DNA of 64,000 nucleotides from Hymenobacter aquaticus (GTDB lineage Bacteria > Bacteroidota > Bacteroidia > Cytophagales > Hymenobacteraceae): positions 1,736,001 through 1,800,000 of the forward strand of contig NZ_SRLC01000001.1 in assembly GCF_004765605.1 (NCBI RefSeq), given 5' to 3'. Within the stretch, counting starts at the first letter, position 1. The number at the start of each line of letters is the position of its first letter. The notes beneath the pieces were generated by a model, which did no database searches, was not told where the DNA came from, and saw nothing but the letters and a program-made list of their open reading frames with translations. The position numbers and the translations under genes were made by a program. Positions 51,326-58,419 of the stretch are shown here, in pieces.

Positions 51326-52979
51326 GTTCGAATCGGAAAAATTCTACCACGACTTACGCCAGAAGCTCGACGGCTACGGCAGCGCGCCGCCCGAGTCGGT
51401 GTGGGCCGGCATCCGGGAGCAGGTGCCCGCCCGCCAGCGCCGGCGGCGGCCCATCTGGCTGGCCCTGGCGGCCTGCACCCTGCTGGTATGCCTTACCGTG
51501 GGTCTTAACCAGTGGAAGTCCTTCTTCACGCTCCCAACCGACGTGGGGTCGGCGGCGGACAACGCGCGGGGCACCGCCCGGGCGGCAGCCGCCCGAACGA
51601 AAACCATGCGGACGGCAACTGCGGCGCCGACGGAAGCGACTGGCGCCAGCGCCGTAGCTTCGACGGCGGCTTCGGCTTCGCCCGATGCTTCGGCTCTACC
51701 ATCCCGCACTTCGCCCACGGCCTCGGCCGCACCAGCTCCCAACGCCGGCAGCCCGCGGCCGACTACGGGTGCCGCCGCCGGAGCTACTTTGCCTCAATCG
51801 GTAACGCCTGGTCTTGGTCTTACGCGTACTGGCCGCCCCCGTCCCCCGCAGCTGGCGGCGCTGAACGCTACCCACCCGACGCGGCGGGTAGCGGGACGGC
51901 CGGCCGCTGACATGGCGGGCCCGTCGGCCACAGCGGCGCCGCTAGTCGGCAGCCGGGCCCGCCGGGCGCGGACTAGCGGCGCCGGGGCGGCGGGCCTGCT
52001 GGCCGGCAACTCGACCCGGCGGCGCACCCGGCGCTTCGGCCAGCCGACCGACCAGCTGGGCGCGGCCCCTCAGGTGGCCGCCGCCAGCCCCGGCCGCCGT
52101 GCCTACAACCGCCGTAGCCGCGCCCTGAGTGACGCTTCGCAGTCCGGCCTTTCCTCCGAGCTGACCACGACGGAAGCCGGCCGCCGTACCGGCAGCCGCC
52201 GCCGGAGCCGGGCCCCACAAATCAGCAACGATCGGCTGGCCCTGCTGGTGCTGCGGCCGGCGGCGCTGCAAGTGGAAGAGCCCGACGTGGAGCGCGCCCA
52301 CCGCAATGCGCCTAAGCGGCCCACCCGGCAGGAGCTGCGCCTGCGCAACTGGAGCGCCCAGTTGCTCCTGGGCTCGGGCCTGACGTACCGGGTGCTGGGC
52401 GGCACGCCGACGCAGCTGGAAACGCTGGAGCGGCCCAGCCTGGGCTTCTCGGGGCAGGCCACGGCCAGCTACGCTTTTTCGCGGCAGCTGGCGGTAAGCG
52501 CGGGCGTGGGCTACGCCGAGTACGCCACCACCCTGCGGTATGATTTGCAGAAAGCCGGAGCGGAAACGGTGACGAAAAAGGATTTCCGCGACGTGTACCG
52601 CTTCCTGACCGTGCCGGTGCAGGCTCAGCTAACCCTGGGCGGCAACCCGCGCTGGCGCTACGGCGTGCTGGGCGGCGGCACGCTGGGCATTCTGGCCGGG
52701 GCCAAGACCACGGAAGGCTCGGCCTGCAACTGCCAGCAAACCCAGTGGACCAGCTCGACGCAGGAGCTGCCCTTTGCCCGCGCCAGCCTGCTACTCAGCG
52801 GCGGGGCCTTTGCCAGCTACCAGTTTGCCGTGGGCCAGTGGTTCACGATTCGGCCCCAGGGGCAGATTTTCCTGAACTCCCTGACCGACCCGGCGGCGGG
52901 CCGCACCGCCCGCCGGCCCTGGAGCCTGGGCCTGCAGGCGGGCTACAGCTGGGACCTGGACCCGCGCAACAAGCACTAA
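51318..52979 (+). CDS. single-chain protein with anti-sigma-like N-terminus, membrane helix, long linker and beta-barrel
   Basis: A 553-residue protein. Residues 1-35 (FESEKFYHDLRQKLDGYGSAPPESVWAGI) match the cytoplasmic start of proteins paired with ECF sigma factors in this phylum. A basic stop and one helix follow (PIWLALAACTLLVCLTVGL, about 45-65). Then comes a linker of about 250 residues very rich in Ala, Thr, Ser and Arg, and a C-terminal half with alternating strands (LLLGSGLTYRVLGG, GQATASYAFSRQLAVSAGVGYAEY, WFTIRPQGQIFLN) ending LGLQAGYSWDL, as in outer-membrane barrels. The layout would let one chain span the envelope. This interpretation is inference. Confidence 0.78.
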   Translation: MTEFESEKFYHDLRQKLDGYGSAPPESVWAGIREQVPARQRRRRPIWLALAACTLLVCLTVGLNQWKSFFTLPTDVGSAADNARGTARAAAARTKTMRTATAAPTEATGASAVASTAASASPDASALPSRTSPTASAAPAPNAGSPRPTTGAAAGATLPQSVTPGLGLTRTGRPRPPQLAALNATHPTRRVAGRPAADMAGPSATAAPLVGSRARRARTSGAGAAGLLAGNSTRRRTRRFGQPTDQLGAAPQVAAASPGRRAYNRRSRALSDASQSGLSSELTTTEAGRRTGSRRRSRAPQISNDRLALLVLRPAALQVEEPDVERAHRNAPKRPTRQELRLRNWSAQLLLGSGLTYRVLGGTPTQLETLERPSLGFSGQATASYAFSRQLAVSAGVGYAEYATTLRYDLQKAGAETVTKKDFRDVYRFLTVPVQAQLTLGGNPRWRYGVLGGGTLGILAGAKTTEGSACNCQQTQWTSSTQELPFARASLLLSGGAFASYQFAVGQWFTIRPQGQIFLNSLTDPAAGRTARRPWSLGLQAGYSWDLDPRNKH

Positions 52980-53014
52980 TTCTCTTTATCCACTCTACCT
53001 CCTTACCTATTCCA

Positions 53015-53980
53015 ATGAAACGTCTCCTGTTTGCTTCCCTCCTGCTATTGCTGGCCGGTGTGCTGCCCGCCTGCCAGTTCGACCCCGGCATCGTCGTCTG
53101 CGAAGATGGCAGCGGCACGGGTGCTTCCGACACCGTGCCGGCTACGCTGAGCCAGCTCCACGCCCAACTGGGCGCGCCCGTGCAGAAGCTGACCTACGAC
53201 CCCAGCCGCACCAACACGTTTACCGGCGCGAAAGGCACCGTCATTACCATTCCGGCCAATGCCTTTCTCAAAAACGGACGGGTAATAACTGCGCCGGTGC
53301 AATTGTCTTTCCGCGAGATTTTCAGCCGGGCCGATATGGTGCTCAGCAGCATGCCGACCGTTTCGGTAGGCCGCCTGCTCGAATCGGCGGGGGAAGTGTA
53401 CCTGCGGGCCGACCAGGATTCCTCGCTTCAGCTGGCGGCGGGCGCTACTATCCGGCTCCTGACCCAGAACCCGGCCAACCTGGCCTCGCCCGACTCGATG
53501 CGGCTGTTCGTGGGCAACCCCGGCAGCGGCCCCGGCTGCTTCGACTGGATGCTGAACAAGGACCTGGGTTCCTCCCTCAGCCAGACCGGCACCGGCAACC
53601 TCATCACCATCAGCAGTGTACTCTACAACCAGGGCGTGGGCTGGCTGAACTGTGACCGATTTTACAAGGCTACCGCCCTCACAAGCCTCACGGTAAAGGT
53701 GCCGGGCGGCGACGTAGACCCCACGCAGAATACGATGGTGTTTGCCGTGTTCCGGACGTTCAACGGCTCGTTGCGGGTCTGCGACTTCAAGGCTCCCGAC
53801 ACGTTCACCCTGCTCAACGTGCCGGATCAGCTTCCAATCAGCGTAGTCGTTATCCGGACGCTGAACGGCAAGCTGTATTACGGCCGCCAGGATGGCACGG
53901 TGCAGCCCGGCACGACCTTCTCGCCCGTGGTACAGCAAACGACGCCGGCCGGGCTGGTTGCGGAGCTAAACAAGCTGTAA
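53015..53980 (+). CDS. lipoprotein of unknown function in the ECF sigma operon
   Basis: A 321-residue protein with a lipoprotein signal (MKRLLFASLLLLLAGV, lipobox LPAC). The mature part is beta-rich and opens with a ZU5-like or carboxypeptidase-like segment (GAKGTVITIPANAFLKNGRVITAPVQLSFREIFSRADMVLS), followed by IRLLTQNP and a C-terminal half with VKVPGGDVDP and VFRTFNGSLRVC. Similar proteins of this phylum are outer-membrane lipoproteins of unknown role. It follows the barrel gene by 35 bp and a strong terminator closes the operon. Confidence 0.8.
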   Translation: MKRLLFASLLLLLAGVLPACQFDPGIVVCEDGSGTGASDTVPATLSQLHAQLGAPVQKLTYDPSRTNTFTGAKGTVITIPANAFLKNGRVITAPVQLSFREIFSRADMVLSSMPTVSVGRLLESAGEVYLRADQDSSLQLAAGATIRLLTQNPANLASPDSMRLFVGNPGSGPGCFDWMLNKDLGSSLSQTGTGNLITISSVLYNQGVGWLNCDRFYKATALTSLTVKVPGGDVDPTQNTMVFAVFRTFNGSLRVCDFKAPDTFTLLNVPDQLPISVVVIRTLNGKLYYGRQDGTVQPGTTFSPVVQQTTPAGLVAELNKL

Positions 53981-54041
53981 CGCCTTAACTACCTGCTCAT
54001 CCTTATCCGGCTTATCTTCAGACTATTTCTAACGACGCTAA

Positions 54042-54074
54042 GCAAAAACGGCAGCCAGTGGCTGCCGTTTTTGC
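54042..54074. terminator. bidirectional intrinsic terminator
   Basis: GCAAAAACGGCAGCCA pairs perfectly with TGGCTGCCGTTTTTGC around a single central G. It separates the converging lipoprotein gene (+) and hutI (-). Confidence 0.9.
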
Positions 54075-54091
54075 GTTCCGCTGCTGCTGAA

Positions 54092-55345
54092 TCAGGCGTG
54101 CACCTGCCCGCCGATGATGACTTCGCGCACCGGGTTTTCGCCCAGCCAGTAGGGTATTTCCTGGTAGTCGGGCACGTTCAGCACCAGCATATCGGCCCGC
54201 TTGCCTACCTCAATGCTGCCGATTTCCGGGGCCAGCCGCAGGGCCCAGGCCGCGTTGAGGGTTACGGCGGCAATGGCTTCCTTAGGGGTGAAGCCCATTT
54301 TCAGGCAGGCCATCGACAAGGCCAACCACAGGTTTTTGCTCGGGCAGGAGCCGGGGTTAAAGTCGGTGCTGAGGGCCACGGGCACGCCCTGGGCAATGAG
54401 CTGGCGGCCGGGCGCGTACTTATCCTGGCGCAAAAACAGCGGCACCAGCGGCAGCAGCACGGCCACCGTCTGGCCCGAGGCCGCCACCCGGGCCGCGTCC
54501 GGGGCACTGAGGTAGTCGCAGTGGTCTACGCTGACGGCCCCCAGCTCGGCGGCCATGGCGCAGCCGCCCAGGTCGTGGAGCTGCTCGGCGTGGATTTTCA
54601 GCTTGAAGCCCAGCTCCCGGGCCTGCTGCAAGTAGCGCCGCGAATCGGCCACGCTGAACGCGCCTTCCTCGCAGAAAATATCCACGAACTCCGCCGCCCC
54701 GGCCAGCGCGGGCAGCACCTCGGCGGCCAGAAAAGCGAGGTAGTCGGCGGGGCGGCCCTTGTACTCGGGCGGCACCACGTGGGCCCCCAGAAACGTGGGC
54801 ACCACCCGCACCGGCTGCCGGCGGCCGGCCTCCCGGGCCACGCGCACCAGGCGCAGCTCGGTTTCCTTATCCAGGCCGTAGCCGCTCTTGGCCTCCAGCG
54901 TGGTGATGCCGTAGCGCCGGAAGTCGCGCAGATGGCGCAGGGCGTTGGCCAGCAGCTCCTCTTCCGGGGCAGCCCGCGTGGCGCGCACGGTGCTCAGAAT
55001 ACCGCCGCCCGAGGCCAGAATATCGAGGTAAGATTCGCCTTGCAGCTTGCGCTGAAACTCGTGGGCCCGGTTGCCGGCAAACACCAGGTGGGTGTGGCAC
55101 TCCACCAGGCCCGGCAGCACCACTTGCCCGCCGGCGTCCAGCACTTGGGTTTCGGCCGTCACCTGCGCCTCATCCAGCTCGGCCATCGGCCCCAGGGCCA
55201 CGATTATCGGGCCTTCACAGGCGACAAAGGCATTTTCCAGAATCAGCCAGTCGGACAGGTGCGGGCCAGCCAGGGGCCGGTCGGTGGGGCCGCCACTGAG
55301 GGTCAGGAGTTGGCCACAGTTGCGGATAAGCAGGGAATACGGCAC
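54092..55345 (-). CDS. hutI: imidazolonepropionase
   Basis: About 417 residues. The enzyme opens the imidazolone ring in histidine breakdown (imidazolonepropionate to formiminoglutamate). Motifs are VVLPGLVECHTHLVFAGNRAHEF (metal HxH), GGGILSTVRATRAAPEEEL, TTLEAKSGYGLDKETELRLVR, PTFLGAHVVPPEY (His), HAEQLHDLGG (His) and ALSTDFNPGSCPSKNLWLALSMAC (Asp). GTG at 55345 (VPYSLLIRNCGQLL) is preferred because the longer frame would start inside the terminator of the next gene. No other hut gene is adjacent. Confidence 0.95.
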   Translation of the reverse strand: MPYSLLIRNCGQLLTLSGGPTDRPLAGPHLSDWLILENAFVACEGPIIVALGPMAELDEAQVTAETQVLDAGGQVVLPGLVECHTHLVFAGNRAHEFQRKLQGESYLDILASGGGILSTVRATRAAPEEELLANALRHLRDFRRYGITTLEAKSGYGLDKETELRLVRVAREAGRRQPVRVVPTFLGAHVVPPEYKGRPADYLAFLAAEVLPALAGAAEFVDIFCEEGAFSVADSRRYLQQARELGFKLKIHAEQLHDLGGCAMAAELGAVSVDHCDYLSAPDAARVAASGQTVAVLLPLVPLFLRQDKYAPGRQLIAQGVPVALSTDFNPGSCPSKNLWLALSMACLKMGFTPKEAIAAVTLNAAWALRLAPEIGSIEVGKRADMLVLNVPDYQEIPYWLGENPVREVIIGGQVHA

Positions 55346-55393
55346 GGGCAGCGGGCGGCCCGGGGTGGAAACAGGCCGCGGCGCTAAACTAAC

Positions 55394-55442
55394 CACATTA
55401 AAAAAGGATACGCCAGCCCGTGGCGTATCCTTTTTTAATGTG
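55394..55442 (-). terminator. intrinsic terminator after the spore-photoproduct-lyase-like gene
   Basis: A perfect 22-bp stem (55394-55415 with 55421-55442; core AAAAAAGGATACGCCA / TGGCGTATCCTTTTTT) with a 5-nt loop. It lies 30 bp past the stop at 55472 and about 50 bp before the hutI start. Confidence 0.92.
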
Positions 55443-55471
55443 GGCCAGCTTCACAGCTAGTCACCAGCACG

Positions 55472-56593
55472 TTACGTCCAGTACTGAATGGGCGCCAGCG
55501 GAAAGCGGCGCTGCCATTCGGTAAAGAAAAACTGCTTGAGCACGCGCATTTCCTCGGGCTGGTACACGTATTTGGTGCCCCCGAACTTGTTGCGCTTCAC
55601 GGCCCGGCCAGCTTCGCTCAGGTCGAGGCTGGTGTTGGGATACCACTGCTGTAGCACGTCCCGGGAGCCGGGCGTGAAGCGGTGGCTAATCATTTCCACG
55701 GTCAGGTCGCAGGGAAAGTCGAGGGTGGCGGCCAGCCGGTCGAGCAGGGCCGCGTAGTGGGCGCGCCACTCCGGAATGGGCATAATGGGAGCCAGCACCA
55801 CGCCCACGGGGTAGCCGCCCCCACCCTGCTCCCGGGGCAAGGCCAGCTGGCGCAGGGCCCGCAGACGGGCCGCCACCGAGGCCGTACCGCCTTCCAAGCG
55901 GCGGGCAATGGGCTCGGCATTCAGGCTGAACCGGGCGCGGGTGCGGCCGTGGTGGGGCAACCCGAGCAGGGAATCTACCGCGTCGTACTTGCTCACAAAC
56001 CGCAGCCGCGCGCCTTCGCGGGCCCCGTAGTAGCGGATGCACTCGGCCAGGCTGCCGGTCAGGTGCTCGATGCCCAGCACGTCGGTGTAGCAGCTCACTT
56101 CGAAGCTGGTGGTGCGCCCGGCCTGCTCGTAGGCAGCCGTGCCGGCCAGCAGCTTGGGCAGGTTGGCGTAGGCCCGCACCACCGGCGGCCCTTGCAGGCT
56201 GCCGGCCAGGTAGCAGTACTGGCAGTGCGCCGGGCAGCCTTCGGCCAGGTTCATCTGCCAGTCGGCCGAGGGCGGGGTGGGTTGCAGCTTCAGGGCGCCG
56301 GGCGGGGCGCACACCACGGCCAGCGTGTTTTTGGCGTTGCGGTACGTTTCGCGCACGTCGACGCCCCGCAGCCCGGTCAGGCGGTTGCTTTTCAGCACTT
56401 CTATTTCCAGGTCGTGGGCCCGCACCCGCTCGTACATCTGCTGGCCAAACGGCTCGTCGAGGGCATCGGGGGTGAAGAGCACCCGCTTGGGCAGCCACAG
56501 CCGCGCCGAGTGGGTGAGCGGCTGCGGGGTGGCCGGGGGCTGGTCGGTAAGCAGGGTATCGGAAAGGGAAACGAAGGCGCCGGTTTCGAGCAT
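55472..56593 (-). CDS. splB: spore photoproduct lyase family radical-SAM protein
   Basis: About 373 residues (ATG at 56593). The radical-SAM cluster motif CPAHCQYC is followed by YLAGSLQGPPVVRAYANL, as in Bacillus SplB. TTSFEVSCYTDVLGIEHLTGSLAECIRYYGA matches the segment that carries SplB's second catalytic Cys (here about residue 168). SplB reverses the UV-induced thymine dimer of spores using SAM. This phylum does not form spores, so a related DNA-repair role or another substrate must apply. The final KRNKFGGTKYVY is also conserved in the family. A strong terminator follows. Confidence 0.9.
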   Translation of the reverse strand: MLETGAFVSLSDTLLTDQPPATPQPLTHSARLWLPKRVLFTPDALDEPFGQQMYERVRAHDLEIEVLKSNRLTGLRGVDVRETYRNAKNTLAVVCAPPGALKLQPTPPSADWQMNLAEGCPAHCQYCYLAGSLQGPPVVRAYANLPKLLAGTAAYEQAGRTTSFEVSCYTDVLGIEHLTGSLAECIRYYGAREGARLRFVSKYDAVDSLLGLPHHGRTRARFSLNAEPIARRLEGGTASVAARLRALRQLALPREQGGGGYPVGVVLAPIMPIPEWRAHYAALLDRLAATLDFPCDLTVEMISHRFTPGSRDVLQQWYPNTSLDLSEAGRAVKRNKFGGTKYVYQPEEMRVLKQFFFTEWQRRFPLAPIQYWT

Positions 56594-56710
56594 CAGAACA
56601 GGTAGCTGGTGACGGGTATAGAACACCGGGGGACTAGTTTAAAGTCCCGATGGGCCATTCCAGATCAATATTTTACATCTTGAAAATCAAAAACTTATCC
56701 TCAACATAGA

Positions 56711-56730
56711 ATATTTGCAAGTGCAAATAT
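56711..56730. promoter_or_regulatory. palindrome ATATTTGCA-AG-TGCAAATAT
   Basis: Perfect 9-bp arms around a 2-bp centre, between the divergent splB-like gene and the remnant and pncA genes. It could be an operator for an unknown regulator. Confidence 0.45.
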
Positions 56731-56750
56731 CGTGAACGAAGCATCCATAG

Positions 56751-57023
56751 CAGCCGCGCGGCGCATCCGGGTACCAGATTCGCCGCGTTTCCTGGCGTCA
56801 ACTCCCTGCCCCACCTTCTTTGTCTGGCGATGTAACGACTTTTCTTCAGCCCCAGGGCAGCCGCGTGGCCCGGGCGGGCGACCTGAGCTACACCTACGGC
56901 ACGTATCTTTCCGCCCAGAATCCGGCCGACCAGGGTGGCTACCTGCACGTGTGGCAACAGGAAGCCTGCGGCTGGCGTTTAGTGGCCGAAGTCCTCACCC
57001 CTACCGCCCCGCCCAAACCGTAG
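56751..57023 (+). pseudogene. C-terminal remnant of an NTF2-like (SnoaL/DUF4440) protein
   Basis: The open frame from 56751 lacks a convincing start and an N-terminal domain. Its end reads SLSGDVTTFLQPQGSRVARAGDLSYTYGTYL, GGYLHVWQQEACGWRLVAEV and a TP-rich tail. The ARAGDLSYTYG...GYLHVW.QE..GWRL..EV pattern is the last third of DUF4440/SnoaL-like proteins, normally 130 or more residues. It is most likely a decayed gene. A short expressed protein from the TTG at 56820 cannot be excluded. Confidence 0.6.
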
Positions 57024-57050
57024 GGCGGCCTTTTCTTATCCATTCTGCGC

Positions 57051-57668
57051 ATGAAAGCTCTGCTGCTCATTGATATTCAACCCGATTTTCTGCCCGGCGG
57101 CTCCCTGGCCGTGCCCGGCGGCGACGCCGTGGTGCCCCTGGCCAATGCCCTGCAACCCCACTTCGACCTGGTAGTAGCCACCCAGGATTGGCACCCGCCC
57201 CACCACCAGAGCTTCGCGGCCTCCCACCCGGGGCAGCAGCCTTTCGCCGAAATCGACCTGCACGGCCTGCGCCAGGTGCTCTGGCCGGTGCATTGCGTGC
57301 AGGGCTCGGCCGGGGCCGCCCTGGCCGGCGCGCTGGACACCAACCGCGTGGAAGCCATTTTCCGCAAGGGCACCAACCCGGAAATCGACAGCTACAGCGG
57401 CTTCTACGACAACGGCCACCGCAAATCGACGGGCCTGGCGGACTACCTGCGCGGCCGGGGCATCCGGCAGGTGTACGTGGCCGGCCTGGCCGCCGACTAC
57501 TGCGTGTACTTCACGGCCAAAGACGCGCTGCAGGAAGGCTTCGACACCTATCTGATTGAGGATGCCACCCGGGCCATTTCGCCCGAGGGCTTCGAGCGGA
57601 CCAAAGCCGACCTGACGCGGCTCGGCGGCCATATCGTACACAGCAGCAGCCTGCTGCCCACTACCTAA
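57051..57668 (+). CDS. pncA: nicotinamidase/pyrazinamidase
   Basis: A 205-residue isochorismatase-fold hydrolase that turns nicotinamide into nicotinate for NAD salvage. The catalytic triad is visible: D8 in LLLIDIQPDFLPGG, K106 in IFRKGTNPEIDSYSGFYDN, and C151 in VAGLAADYCVYFTAKDAL. The metal site is in TQDWHPPHHQSFA. Full length. The next gene starts 4 bp after its stop, so the two are an operon. Confidence 0.96.
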   Translation: MKALLLIDIQPDFLPGGSLAVPGGDAVVPLANALQPHFDLVVATQDWHPPHHQSFAASHPGQQPFAEIDLHGLRQVLWPVHCVQGSAGAALAGALDTNRVEAIFRKGTNPEIDSYSGFYDNGHRKSTGLADYLRGRGIRQVYVAGLAADYCVYFTAKDALQEGFDTYLIEDATRAISPEGFERTKADLTRLGGHIVHSSSLLPTT

Positions 57669-57672
57669 GCGC

Positions 57673-58200
57673 ATGACCACTCTGCCCCCATCCCCCGCGC
57701 CGCCCCTGATTCTGACCCTGGCGCTGGATGAGCCGGCCAGCCGGTTTTTCAACGAGCTGCGGCAGGCCCACTTTCCACCGCAGCGCAACTTTCTGGCGGC
57801 TCACCTCACCCTGTTTCACCATTTGCCGGGCCCGCAGCAGGCCGAAATTGAGCAGCAGCTGGCGGCTCTGGCCGGGGCGCAGCCGCCGCTGCTGCTACAG
57901 GTAGCGGGCGTGCAGTTTCTGGGCCAGGGCGTAGCTTACCGGCTGGAAAGTGAGGCGCTGGAGAGCCTGCACCGCCGCCTGCAACAGCAGTGGTGGCCCC
58001 AGCTCACGCCCCAGGATCAGCAAAAGCGGCGCCCCCACGTAACGGTGCAGAACAAGGTGCGGCCCGAAGTAGCCCGGGCCCTGCACCAGGAGCTAACGGC
58101 TTCGTTCAACCCATTTTCGGCCACCGGCACCGGCCTGCAGCTGTGGGCCTACCGCAACGGCCCCTGGGAGTGGCTGCGAGATTTTCCATTCACTGGCTGA
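57673..58200 (+). CDS. 2H phosphodiesterase (2'-5' RNA ligase family)
   Basis: A 175-residue protein with the two HxTx motifs of the 2H superfamily: H44-L-T46 in FLAAHLTLFHHLPG and H122-V-T124 in RRPHVTVQNKV. Family members open 2',3'-cyclic phosphates or 2'-5' bonds in RNA, or hydrolyse ADP-ribose cyclic phosphate. Coupling to pncA (4-bp gap) hints at nicotinamide or ADP-ribose metabolism, but this is inference. No RNA-binding extension is present. Confidence 0.88.
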   Translation: MTTLPPSPAPPLILTLALDEPASRFFNELRQAHFPPQRNFLAAHLTLFHHLPGPQQAEIEQQLAALAGAQPPLLLQVAGVQFLGQGVAYRLESEALESLHRRLQQQWWPQLTPQDQQKRRPHVTVQNKVRPEVARALHQELTASFNPFSATGTGLQLWAYRNGPWEWLRDFPFTG

Positions 58201-58354
58201 GCTCAGCTTCGAATATTAGTTTTATTCTATTATTACGCCTACCGCCCAGGAATCTGCTTTTTCTGGGCAGCAGGCCGGTGCCCCGCGCCTACCTGCCGGC
58301 CAAAAGTCCAAACTTCATTGAATAGTACCGAAGCACGACGGCAAAAGTGGTAGC

Positions 58355-58385
58355 TTTGATTTTGTCCGAATCGCCAGTAGCTTTG
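58355..58385 (+). promoter_or_regulatory. promoter of the TonB-dependent receptor gene
   Basis: TTTG (58355-58358), 19 bp, TAGCTTTG (58378-58385): a textbook Bacteroidota promoter 35 bp upstream of the start. The upstream TTTG is itself part of another TAGCTTTG at 58351. Confidence 0.7.
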
Positions 58386-58419
58386 AGATTCGTCCGCCCT
58401 GAACTACCACACCCTGTGC

